This document shows, piece after piece, positions 34,253-42,161 of a DNA stretch of 64,000 nt. The notes under the pieces were generated by a model that saw only the letters and a list, made by a program, of their open reading frames with translations, was not told where the DNA came from and ran no database searches. The stretch covers positions 1-64,000 of the forward strand of contig JBFWXB010000005.1 in the NCBI GenBank assembly GCA_050187875.1, read 5' to 3'. This DNA comes from JAFKKS01 sp050187875 (lineage in GTDB: Bacteria; Pseudomonadota; Alphaproteobacteria; Rhizobiales; Xanthobacteraceae). Every line of letters starts with the position of its first letter. Position 1 is the first letter of the stretch. Made by a program: the position numbers and the translations under genes.

Positions 34253-35515
34253 TCACGATCGCGATAGATAATCGTACGCGCTTAGCACGTGGGTGCGCAC
34301 CACATGCAGCAGGTCGTCGACCTTTACGTGTTCGTCATAGGACGCCATGCCGGTCGGCGGCGGTCCGTAGACGTAAGCCGGGATGTTGCGGTAGCGCCAA
34401 AGCCGCGCGTCGGTGCCGCCGAGGCTCACGATCGGCGTCGGTGTCATGCCGAACAATTCCTTGACGTTGGCCTGCAGGATTTCGACCATCTCGCCATAAG
34501 GGTCGCAGTAGGACGGCGCGGTGAAGTTGATCTCCTCGAGCGTCACTTCCGGATAGCGCGCCAATATCTTGCGCAACTCGTTCATGATCGCTTCCTTCTC
34601 GACGCCGAGCGGTAGGCGGATATCCGCCTCTATCCGGCATTGACCGGGGATCATGTTGACCTTCAGCCCGCCCGTCACCATGCCGACGTTGAGCGTCACC
34701 TTCGGCACGATGTCGGCGGCGCCCTTGCCCATCGCCTCGTCGACCGCGGACTCCGCGAGCTTGATCGCCTGTGCGATGTTGTGAGGGAGGTTCGGGGGAA
34801 TATTGGTTACCGCCTCGAGGTCGGCGATAAACTTGCCCGCAATCTTGGTCGCGCTCGGCGACAGATGTGTATAGGCGCCGTGCGCGCCGGGACTCGCGAT
34901 ATTGAACGCGATCCAGAACGGGCCTTTTTCGCCGAAGCGGACAGTGTTGGTGCCGCTTGGCTCGCCGTTGAGCACGCAGTCACCGAGAACTTCCGGGCAA
35001 TTGTCGACGAGATACCGGGCGCCCCACGGCCCGAACGTCTCCTCATCGGACACGCAGGTCAGCGTCAATCGCCCTTTCAACTTGTCGCGGATGCGATTGA
35101 GATACCGATAAGTGAAAATGGATGCGCTGGTGCCCGCTTTCATATCGCAGGCGCCGCGACCGTAAACCTTGCCGTCGACCAGTTCGCCACCCCAAGGATC
35201 CTTGGTCCAGCCAGTCGGATCGACCGGGAACACGTCGATGTGGCCGTTGAGGACGAGATGCCGTCCAGGTTGCGGCGCATCAAAAGCCGCAATGATGTTC
35301 GGGAATTCTTCTTTCGGCGCGACCGTGCGGAATTCGATGCCCTGCGCGGAGAGAAACTTACCGACATACGCGGCGGCGTCGCGCGTGTCCCCCGGCGGGT
35401 TGGGGCTTTTCACGCGGACGAAGCCGCGAAAAAACTCGATGATCTCGTCGCGATCTTGTTCGATTGCCGCAAGGAGGGATCGCTTCACACTCACTCGTTT
35501 CCGCCCTTCGATCAT
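34253..35515 (-). CDS. M20-family ArgE/DapE-like deacylase
   Basis: A 420-residue zinc-dependent amidohydrolase with the full M20 set: NGHIDVFPVD (metal His and Asp), YGRGACDMKAG (bridging Asp), CVSDEETFGPWGA (catalytic Glu-Glu), NGEPSG (ligand) and the C-terminal SLGGTDARLWR and SYDEHVKV (His). A dimerisation domain (about 200-310) interrupts the core. Relatives remove acyl groups from amino acids or split dipeptides. It is the first gene of the leftward importer operon, 64 bases before the binding-protein gene, and faces the amidinotransferase-type gene. ATG 35515 is chosen; a longer form from 35563 is possible. Confidence 0.9.
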   Translation of the reverse strand: MIEGRKRVSVKRSLLAAIEQDRDEIIEFFRGFVRVKSPNPPGDTRDAAAYVGKFLSAQGIEFRTVAPKEEFPNIIAAFDAPQPGRHLVLNGHIDVFPVDPTGWTKDPWGGELVDGKVYGRGACDMKAGTSASIFTYRYLNRIRDKLKGRLTLTCVSDEETFGPWGARYLVDNCPEVLGDCVLNGEPSGTNTVRFGEKGPFWIAFNIASPGAHGAYTHLSPSATKIAGKFIADLEAVTNIPPNLPHNIAQAIKLAESAVDEAMGKGAADIVPKVTLNVGMVTGGLKVNMIPGQCRIEADIRLPLGVEKEAIMNELRKILARYPEVTLEEINFTAPSYCDPYGEMVEILQANVKELFGMTPTPIVSLGGTDARLWRYRNIPAYVYGPPPTGMASYDEHVKVDDLLHVVRTHVLSAYDYLSRS

Positions 35516-35571
35516 CGCGGTCGAAATGGTCCGGCGCTGCGCTCGGTTCCACTCAACACACACGCCTTATT

Positions 35572-35586
35572 GTCAAGGTCCTTGAC
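35572..35586. promoter_or_regulatory. GTCAAGG palindrome in the divergent promoter of the guanidino locus
   Basis: GTCAAGG-T-CCTTGAC is a perfect 7-1-7 dyad in the 200-base gap between the M20 and amidinotransferase-type genes. Related half-sites GTCAAG (35614-35619) and TGTCAAAG (35641-35648) follow in the same gap. Repeated half-sites point to a regulator controlling both directions, perhaps the XRE-cupin protein encoded at 37953-38567. No guanidine riboswitch-like element was recognised here. Confidence 0.5.
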
Positions 35587-35715
35587 TAAAAGGTAAAGCA
35601 GCGAAAGCATGACCGTCAAGCGATAGTTAGCCGCGTTCCTTGTCAAAGTCGGTGCTGCGGCGATATGCGCAGCGACATGGCGGCGAACGCGACTCCTGGT
35701 TTGGAGATCGAGAGC

Positions 35716-36723
35716 ATGCCGATCATGTCTGCCGACGACGTCAGCTACAATCGGTTGATGAAGACGTTTCCGTCGCTTCCAGAACCGGCGTTCGAAAGCG
35801 GCGAGATGCAACGACTGGTGTGGCACAACCAATGGGGTTGCACCAACGATGTCGGCCGCCTGCGCGCCGTGTTGATGCATCGCCCCGGCGATGAGGTGAA
35901 CCTCGTCAGTGGCGCATCGTATCTTCCGGACATCGGCGCGCATGGCGATCCGAAAGCCGGCTGGTATTGGCGCGGCAAAGAGCCCCCTGATTTACCGGCG
36001 ATGCAGGCGCAGCACGATGCGCTAGCGCAAGCGCTACGCAATGAAGGCATCGAGATCGTCTATCTGAAGGACGTGCCGAAGCGCCAACACAAATCCATCT
36101 CCACGCGCGACGTGATGATCGCGGTCGACGGCGGCGCAATCGTTTGCCGGCTTGGCAGCCGCTATCGTCGTGGCGAAGAGTTCGCCGCCACGCGAACGCT
36201 TGCAAGCATCGGTATGCCGATCCTGCGGACCATCCACGGAACCGGCGTCGTCGAAGGCGGCAGTTTCGCTTGGCTGAATAAGAAGACCGCGGTGTTGAGC
36301 TTGAGCACGCGGGTGAACGCGGAAGGCGCGCGGCAGGTCGAAGAAGTGCTGCGCGTGACCGGCGTGGAACTGATCCAGGTGCCGTTGACCGGCTATCGTC
36401 AGCACATCGACGGGGTGATGACGATGATCGACGTGGACACCGTTCTGCTCAATCCGCTTATCGCGCCATATCCCCTCATCGAGTGGTTTACGGCGATGAA
36501 ATTCAAGATGATCGAGCTCGATCCGGATGACCATGCCTTCACGGTCAACTGTCTCGCCGTGGCGCCGGGGCGAGTCATCATGAGTGAGACCTCGCCGCGC
36601 ACACTGGAGCGGCTCGACCGCGCCGGTATTACCGTGATCCCGATTGCATTCGACAAAGTTTATCGCGGCGGCGGCGGCATTCACTGCTCGACCGCGCCAC
36701 TCGTCCGTGAAGCAATTTCGTGA
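35716..36723 (+). CDS. Amidinotransferase/dimethylargininase-type guanidino-group enzyme
   Basis: A 335-residue member of the guanidine-modifying superfamily (arginine deiminase, DDAH, amidinotransferases). GCTNDVGRLRAVLMHRPGDE is the conserved opening. VVEGGSFAWLNKKT, GYRQHIDGVMTMIDVDT (catalytic His) and GGGIHCSTAPLV (nucleophilic Cys near the C-terminus) complete the active site. It would hydrolyse or transfer an amidino group from arginine, methylarginine or a similar compound. A GGAG site precedes ATG 35716; longer forms begin at 35665 or 35677. It is divergent from the importer-ureohydrolase operon and 35 bases before the M42 gene. Confidence 0.85.
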   Translation: MPIMSADDVSYNRLMKTFPSLPEPAFESGEMQRLVWHNQWGCTNDVGRLRAVLMHRPGDEVNLVSGASYLPDIGAHGDPKAGWYWRGKEPPDLPAMQAQHDALAQALRNEGIEIVYLKDVPKRQHKSISTRDVMIAVDGGAIVCRLGSRYRRGEEFAATRTLASIGMPILRTIHGTGVVEGGSFAWLNKKTAVLSLSTRVNAEGARQVEEVLRVTGVELIQVPLTGYRQHIDGVMTMIDVDTVLLNPLIAPYPLIEWFTAMKFKMIELDPDDHAFTVNCLAVAPGRVIMSETSPRTLERLDRAGITVIPIAFDKVYRGGGGIHCSTAPLVREAIS

Positions 36724-36758
36724 ATGCAGAACAACTTCAAGATATTTGAGAGGAAACG

Positions 36759-37874
36759 ATGAGCGGTGCGACAGCGCGTGAACCTATTAAGGACGGATTG
36801 AAGCGGACGCTGCGCGATCTTTCCCGGCTACATGGCATTTCGGGTTTCGAGCAGGAGGTGGTGCGCTACACGCAACGGCGCTTTAGCGAAGCGGTCGAGG
36901 ATGTTGAGATCGATCACTACGGCAATATCACCGCCACCAAGCGCGGGCGGAAAGACGACGCGCCGCGCTTGATGATCAGCGCCCACATGGACGAGATCGG
37001 TTTCATCGTAAAAGCCATCGAGCCGAACGGCTTTTTGCGCTTCGATCGCATCGGCGGCGCCGGCGACGCGCTCCTTGGCTGCCGCAAGGTGGACGTCAAC
37101 GGTCATTTCGGGCTGATCGGTTCCGTATCGGGGCATCTCGGCTCGCCTGAGCAGCTCGCGCGTGTGACGCCGTTGCGAGAGCTCTACATCGATGTAGGCG
37201 CCGCGTCTGCGGACGAGGTTGCGTCAATGGGGATTGCTGTCGGCGACCCCATCAGCTTTTTCGGCGAGCTCGCTGAATTCGCCGGCGGCGACCGCGTGTG
37301 CGGCAAGGCTATGGACGATCGGGCAGGGCTGGCGATCCTGATCCAGGCTGTCGCAGAGCTGAAGGGTGAGGCGCCGTACGGAACCGTTCATGCGGTCGCC
37401 ACCGTCCTCGAACAGGTCGGGCATCGCGGCGCGTCGATGGCGGCCTACCGCCTCAAGCCAAACTATGCGATCGCGATCGATGGCGTTCCTGCCGGCGATA
37501 CGCCTGATCTCAGCTCGACGAAGACTATCCCGTGCACGATGGGCAAGGGCGCTGTGGTGCTGCTCGCGACCTCGAGCGGCGACATCAACGTCCGCGGCAA
37601 TATCGCCCATCCAGCGATGAAGCGCTTGCTGCTGGAGGCGGCCGGCCGCGAGGTGCCGCACCAGTTTGCGACCACGATCAGCGGAGGCAGCACGGAGGCG
37701 GGGCTGGTCCACATCAGCCGTGCCGGCATTCCGGCAATTAGCGTCGGTGTTCCGCGGCGCTACTCATACTCGCCGCACGAGATGGTCGACCTCAATGACG
37801 CCGCAGCTGCGGTCGAGCTGATCGTCCGCTTCGTTCGTCGCATGGACAGCCATGGCAATCTGGGGTTTCTGTAG
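36759..37874 (+). CDS. M42-family aminopeptidase homologue lacking two metal ligands
   Basis: A 371-residue protein of the FrvX/TET aminopeptidase family. The first-site ligands are present (SAHMDEIGF, CGKAMDDRAG, AIDGVPAGDTPD), with Glu218 as the likely base. The following Glu of the normal EEVG is Gln219 (TVLEQVGHRGA), and the C-terminal ligand His of RYxHS is Tyr337 (RYSYSPHEMVD). From memory of TET structures, both belong to the second metal site, so that site appears lost in a consistent way. The dodecamer-forming insert (about 75-165) is retained. A GAGAGGAAACG ribosome site precedes ATG. It probably works with the guanidino/peptide locus. Confidence 0.85.
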   Translation: MSGATAREPIKDGLKRTLRDLSRLHGISGFEQEVVRYTQRRFSEAVEDVEIDHYGNITATKRGRKDDAPRLMISAHMDEIGFIVKAIEPNGFLRFDRIGGAGDALLGCRKVDVNGHFGLIGSVSGHLGSPEQLARVTPLRELYIDVGAASADEVASMGIAVGDPISFFGELAEFAGGDRVCGKAMDDRAGLAILIQAVAELKGEAPYGTVHAVATVLEQVGHRGASMAAYRLKPNYAIAIDGVPAGDTPDLSSTKTIPCTMGKGAVVLLATSSGDINVRGNIAHPAMKRLLLEAAGREVPHQFATTISGGSTEAGLVHISRAGIPAISVGVPRRYSYSPHEMVDLNDAAAAVELIVRFVRRMDSHGNLGFL

Positions 37875-37952
37875 GCCGCCATACGCGACTCAAGGCTGCA
37901 CGATAAGGATTGCGTGCAATTTTGAGACGACGCGTCATCGTTGGGAGAACGC

Positions 37953-38567
37953 ATGCCGGTAAAAGGTGCCAAGCGGCCGCGACGGAAGGTCGAAAATAAG
38001 AATTTGCTTGTCGGAGCCTATCTTAAGCATGCGCGGCTGAACCAGGGGCGTAGTCTTCGTCAGCTTTCGGAGGAGGTCGGCTGTTCGGAGAGCTTCCTGT
38101 CCAAGGTCGAAAACGACAAGCTCCGCCCGTCGCTGGCGATGCTGCACCGGATCGTCTGCGCGCTAGGCGTCAGCATCGGGAAGCTATTTGCTGTCGGCAA
38201 TGATGTCGATCCGTCGAGCCTCACGGTGGTCAGGGCTAATAACCGGCCGCTTCTCAAAACCGGGCATATACGATCGGGTAACGGCATCACGCTGGAATCG
38301 CTGGTTCCCATGTCAACCGCGGTCTTGCTGGAAGCGAACATCCACCGCGTAGCACCGGGCGGTTCGTCAAAGGGATTGATCCAGCATCAAGGCGAAGAAA
38401 TGGGCTTCGTGCTCGCGGGTGACATCGAACTCAATGTGCAGGGCAAGAAGGTCACCGTCGGAAAGGGCGACACGTTTTTCTTCCAATCACACCTGAAGCA
38501 CGGTTACCGCAATATCGGAAAGACCGAGGCCCAGATCGTGTGGATCAACACGCCGCAGAGCTTCTGA
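37953..38567 (+). CDS. XRE-family regulator with C-terminal cupin sensor
   Basis: A 204-residue transcription factor. The helix-turn-helix spans about residues 20-75 (NQGRSLRQLSEEVGCSESFL, SKVENDKLRPSLAMLHRIV), and the C-terminal cupin fills residues 105-204 (IQHQGEEMGFVLAGDIELNV; GKGDTFFFQSHLKHGYRNIG) with His and Glu residues arranged for metal or ligand binding. PuuR-like relatives respond to amines or amino acids. A GGGA site precedes ATG 37953. It follows the M42 gene by 78 bases and is the best candidate to bind the GTCAAGG sites at 35572-35648. Confidence 0.9.
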   Translation: MPVKGAKRPRRKVENKNLLVGAYLKHARLNQGRSLRQLSEEVGCSESFLSKVENDKLRPSLAMLHRIVCALGVSIGKLFAVGNDVDPSSLTVVRANNRPLLKTGHIRSGNGITLESLVPMSTAVLLEANIHRVAPGGSSKGLIQHQGEEMGFVLAGDIELNVQGKKVTVGKGDTFFFQSHLKHGYRNIGKTEAQIVWINTPQSF

Positions 38568-38652
38568 AGCGACAGCCCGCTCGCTTTTGCCGCGCAGAAC
38601 GGGGCCAGATCGGCGGAAAATTGCGGCCGCTAGATGCGATGGCTTGTGCTGG

Positions 38653-38671
38653 CGCCCTCTCTAAGAGGGCG
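38653..38671 (+). terminator. Perfect hairpin between XRE-cupin and racemase genes
   Basis: CGCCCTCT (38653-38660) pairs perfectly with AGAGGGCG (38664-38671) around a CTA loop, followed by TTATTCT. It lies 86 bases after the regulator stop and 50 bases before the racemase start. It could terminate the upstream unit or act as a leader hairpin for the racemase. Confidence 0.5.
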
Positions 38672-38721
38672 TTATTCTCCGCGGCAGCTCGGCGCAAAAG
38701 ATAAGGTTAGGAGAGCACGAC

Positions 38722-39447
38722 ATGTTGGGCGTTCTCGGTGGCATGGGGCCGGCCGCAACAATCGATTTCATGGCCAAAGTGGTGGCGCTGATCGACGCTG
38801 CGCGGGATCAAGATCATATCCCAATGGTGGTGACCTCGATCCCGCAGATCCCGGACCGCACAAGTGCAATCCTTCACAACGGAGAAGACCCGCTCCCGGC
38901 GATGCTGCGATGTGTCGATGTGCTGGAAGGCGCCGGCGCGAGCATGATCGCCATTCCATGCAATACGGCCCACTTTTGGTATCCGCAGATTGCAGACTAT
39001 GCCCACATTCCGGTTCTGAATATCGTCGAGGCTTGCGCGCAAGAGCTGAGAAGCCGTCAAAGTGGAGCATTGCGCGTCGGATTGATGGCGACCGCCGGAA
39101 CGCTGGCGTCTGGAATTTATCAGAAGCGCCTGACGGAGTTCGAGATTCGTTTGCCGGCGGATCAAGGCGTCGTCATGCAAGGCATCGCGGCGGTGAAGGC
39201 GGGAGACCTCGAGGGCGCGCGCCTTTTGCTGGAGCGCGTTGCAGACGATCTTTTCCGTGACCGATGCGACGCTATCATCATGGCCTGCACCGAAATTCCC
39301 TTGGCTTTGGCGGAGCGGGCAAAGCGCGCGCCCTCGCAATATATCGATCCGACCAATGCTCTCGCCAAGATGAGCGTTTCTCGTTGGAATGAGAGGGCAG
39401 AATACGCGACGAAGCGTGAGGACAAAGAGCAATATGCCCGGGCTTAA
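38722..39447 (+). CDS. Aspartate/glutamate racemase family protein
   Basis: A 241-residue cofactor-independent racemase of the YgeA/RacD type. The opening LGVLGGMGPAATIDFMAKV, the first catalytic Cys in IAIPCNTAHFWY and the second in IIMACTEIPLAL are all present, giving the two-base mechanism that inverts L- and D-aspartate or glutamate. A strong AGGAGAG ribosome site precedes ATG 38722. In this peptide and amino-acid locus it may convert D-residues released from imported compounds. Confidence 0.9.
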   Translation: MLGVLGGMGPAATIDFMAKVVALIDAARDQDHIPMVVTSIPQIPDRTSAILHNGEDPLPAMLRCVDVLEGAGASMIAIPCNTAHFWYPQIADYAHIPVLNIVEACAQELRSRQSGALRVGLMATAGTLASGIYQKRLTEFEIRLPADQGVVMQGIAAVKAGDLEGARLLLERVADDLFRDRCDAIIMACTEIPLALAERAKRAPSQYIDPTNALAKMSVSRWNERAEYATKREDKEQYARA

Positions 39448-39509
39448 GTCGCCTCGCGCGACGCGTTTCTTTAAAATTAGGTTGCGTAACGCGCTAGCGC
39501 AGCACGACG

Positions 39510-40322
39510 TTAGATGCCGGCCACGATGACGTGCGCCTGAATTTTGGCGGCAACCTTGCCGCGGCCATGCCGCTCCGCGATCGCGGCTTCGGCGTAATCG
39601 GTTGCGGCGTCCAGTTTTCCCGCCTCTCTCGCCTCGATTTCGCTGCGGAGAGGCGTTCCCTGACAATAGGCAACAGCCGGAATGCGCGGCGAGGACGCAC
39701 GGCTCTCTTCGGCTCTCGTCTCGATCGTCAGGCGGGAGAAGCCTGCCTCTTCCAACTCGCGATGGATCAAAACCGTATCGTGGTAGCCGTGCGGCGTGCG
39801 GGCCAGAAAGCGCGGCGGATCGTTCGGAAAAATCCGCGCGAGAGCCTGCGTTACATCATCCGCAAAGACGTTCTCCTCGATGCGGTCCCACACGCTGAAC
39901 AGAAAATGCCCTCCGGGTTTCAAAACGCGCTTTGCTTCGCGATAGGCCGCGGTGCGGTCGGGAAAGAACATCGCGCCGAACTGGCAGCAAACGAGATCGA
40001 ACGCCGCATTTTCAAACGGTAGCGCCAGCGCATCCGCCTGATGCCATTGGATGCGTGTGTCGGGAGGTTGTTGCGAAGCGGCATAGTCGAGCATCGCCTG
40101 ATTGAGGTCGGTCACCACATACCTTGCATCGGGAGACAGTTTCGGCGCCAACGCGCGCGCGACGACTCCCGTGCCTGCTGCGACCTCCAAGACAGCGCCG
40201 GGCGACAACGACGCTGCTCGTCGTGCGAGGTCTGCGGCATACGGCGCGAAAATCAGCGGCACCATGTAGCGGTCGTAGTTTTCTGGAACCGAGCCGGCGA
40301 ATACCTTGTCCGCTTCCAGCAT
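39510..40322 (-). CDS. Class I SAM-dependent methyltransferase
   Basis: A 270-residue methyltransferase of the Methyltransf_11/25 type. Motif I is VLEVAAGTGVVARALAPK, followed by YVVTDLNQAMLDYAA (motif II acidic residue), WHQADALALPFENAAFDLVC (motif III) and RVLKPGGHFLFSVWD (motif IV/post). The N-terminus VFAGSVPENYDRYMVPLIFA resembles UbiE-like enzymes in this group. It stands alone, convergent with the racemase and divergent from the following binding-protein gene. Substrate unknown. Confidence 0.88.
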   Translation of the reverse strand: MLEADKVFAGSVPENYDRYMVPLIFAPYAADLARRAASLSPGAVLEVAAGTGVVARALAPKLSPDARYVVTDLNQAMLDYAASQQPPDTRIQWHQADALALPFENAAFDLVCCQFGAMFFPDRTAAYREAKRVLKPGGHFLFSVWDRIEENVFADDVTQALARIFPNDPPRFLARTPHGYHDTVLIHRELEEAGFSRLTIETRAEESRASSPRIPAVAYCQGTPLRSEIEAREAGKLDAATDYAEAAIAERHGRGKVAAKIQAHVIVAGI

Positions 40323-40495
40323 GGCTTATACCCGTTTGATAGCTCGCATGATTTACCATAGGATTTTTGACGCGTCCGCATGAGCCGGTTGGCTCGGCGG
40401 GAAGCGGGCGCAATGAATCGCATTGAGAGATGGCTCGAGACTGGACGTCCGGAATCTTGAGGCCATTATTGCGTATCGTCCGAGGAGGGGATTTC

Positions 40496-42094
40496 ATGAC
40501 GGATCGTAATCAGAACCTGTTCGCGCGCATGCAGGCCGGCGTGTCGCGACGATCGGCGCTCCGTTCAGGCGCCGCGCTTCTTGGTGGAACGCTCGTCGGC
40601 GCGCAACTTGGTCCGTATGCGACGCGCGCCGAGGCCGCCGGCAAGCAGCCGACGCTTACCGTTGCGCTTCCCGGGAATCCTGAAACGATCGATCCGCACC
40701 AATTTCGTTCGGTGTTGACGGCGTCCATTCTCGGATGCTGCCTCGAGACGCTGCTCACGCGCGATCCGGTCACGATGGAGCTGCGGCCGCTGCTCGCGAC
40801 ATCGTACCGTAACATCGATCCGAACACCTGGGAGTTCAAGCTCCGGCAGGGCGTGAAATATCACGATGGCGCGGAGTTCAACGCCGAGGCTGTCAAGTTC
40901 AATATCGAGCGCATCATCAACTCGCCGCTCAACACGCTCGGCAAGACCGTCTGGCCGCCAAGCTTCGGGCAGCGCGTCGAGATCATCGATCCCTATACCG
41001 TGCATATTGTCACCAAGAAGCCCGATCCCTTGGTGCCCAATCGCCTTGCGGCCGAATCTCTCAACATGGGATCGCCGAAGGCGCTGGCGAACTACAAGGA
41101 CAAATTCGTCGGCGACAGCTTGATCGGAACCGGTCCGTATAAGTTCGTCGAGTACACGGTCGGCCGGAACGTTGTTCTCGAGCTCAACCCGGACTACTGG
41201 GGCGAGAAGGGCGCAACGCAAAAGGTGATCTGGGAGATCATTCCCGATCCAGCGACCCGCGTGGCCGCGCTGCAGCGCGGCACGATCGATATCGTCGTCA
41301 ATCTGCCTTTTCCCATGTTGTCGAATGTCGAGCAATCGGCCGATCTGGCGCTATACTCGCGTCTGGGTTCGAGCATTCACGGCATCCTGCTCAATGCCAA
41401 CCAGACCGCGGCGCTCAAGGACAAGCGCGTACGCCAGGCGCTCAACTACGCCGTCGATCGCGAAGCGATCCTGAAGAATCTCTACAAGGGCCACGGCCAG
41501 CTCCTCAACACGCCGGTCGCGAAGCAGGTCGAATATTCGATTGATCCCGCGCCCTATACTTACCAGCCGGACAAAGCCCGCGCGCTGCTCGCGGAAGCGG
41601 GTTTCAAAGACAAGCTGGAACTCACGTTGTGGCAGTCGACCGGACGCTACGAGCTCGGCGTCGAGGCGGCGCAGGCGATTGCCGGCTATTTCGAAGACGT
41701 TGGCGTCACCACCAATCTGCAGCTGCTCGAATGGGGCGATTTCAACGCCAAGGCCGGCCGCTCGCAGCTCAAGGACGGGCTCTACTACGCCTTCGTCAAT
41801 GGCGTCTGGGACCCGGATTATGTGTTGCAGCGATTTCTGCCGACCTATCCGACGTTCCGCTATTTCAATGCGACCGGCGCACTGAAGGACAACCTCGAGA
41901 AATACAGCCAGACCTTTGCCAAGGACGAGCGCGCCAAGCTCGCGGCGACCTGTCAGCAGGAGCTGCACGACGAGGCCGTATGGGTTTTCCTCTATCAGCT
42001 CGATGAGAATTTCGGACTGAAGAAGAAGGTGAAGGGCTTCCGGATGCGCCCCGATCATCTGATCATCGTGCGCGATGCCTATGTCGAAGCTTGA
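40496..42094 (+). CDS. Peptide-type ABC substrate-binding protein (family 5, Tat signal)
   Basis: A 532-residue periplasmic binding protein with a twin-arginine-type signal (SRRSALRSGAALLGGTLVG, ending RAEAAG). The lobes are in the canonical order: PGNPETIDPHQFRS, LLATSYRNIDPNTWEFKLRQ, VKYHDGAEFNAEAVKFNIER, IGTGPYKFVEYTVGRN, VRQALNYAVDREAIL, then the C-terminal lobe AIAGYFEDVGVTTNLQLLEW and WDPDYVLQRFLPTYPTF. A clear GAGGAGGGG site precedes ATG 40496. It heads the third peptide-type importer operon. The C-terminal GFRMRPDHLIIV is a common family ending. Confidence 0.93.
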   Translation: MTDRNQNLFARMQAGVSRRSALRSGAALLGGTLVGAQLGPYATRAEAAGKQPTLTVALPGNPETIDPHQFRSVLTASILGCCLETLLTRDPVTMELRPLLATSYRNIDPNTWEFKLRQGVKYHDGAEFNAEAVKFNIERIINSPLNTLGKTVWPPSFGQRVEIIDPYTVHIVTKKPDPLVPNRLAAESLNMGSPKALANYKDKFVGDSLIGTGPYKFVEYTVGRNVVLELNPDYWGEKGATQKVIWEIIPDPATRVAALQRGTIDIVVNLPFPMLSNVEQSADLALYSRLGSSIHGILLNANQTAALKDKRVRQALNYAVDREAILKNLYKGHGQLLNTPVAKQVEYSIDPAPYTYQPDKARALLAEAGFKDKLELTLWQSTGRYELGVEAAQAIAGYFEDVGVTTNLQLLEWGDFNAKAGRSQLKDGLYYAFVNGVWDPDYVLQRFLPTYPTFRYFNATGALKDNLEKYSQTFAKDERAKLAATCQQELHDEAVWVFLYQLDENFGLKKKVKGFRMRPDHLIIVRDAYVEA

Positions 42095-42109
42095 TCGCAT
42101 GCGTGAGCG

Positions 42110-42135
42110 AGGTGCGCTGGCTGGCCGGCGCACCT
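42110..42135 (+). repeat. Hairpin between binding-protein and permease genes
   Basis: AGGTGCGC (42110-42117) pairs perfectly with GCGCACCT (42128-42135) around a ten-base loop, 16 bases after the binding-protein stop and 26 before the permease start. There is no T tract. Its place matches the hairpins at 10297-10324 and 32401-32437, suggesting a role in raising binding-protein mRNA relative to the rest of the operon. Confidence 0.6.
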
Positions 42136-42161
42136 AGGCGTCGCGGAGTTGAGGGGAAGTG

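Noticed and set aside
35516..35715. Guanidine (ykkC-type) riboswitch before the guanidino genes
   Set aside because: Looked for because of the gene content; I see no conserved ykkC core or paired ACGR-loop hairpins, only protein-operator-like dyads.
39491..39500. GCGCTAGCGC palindrome in the convergent gap before the methyltransferase
   Set aside because: Ten-base GC-rich palindrome with no loop, no T tract and no regulatory position; chance occurrence is plausible in this base composition.
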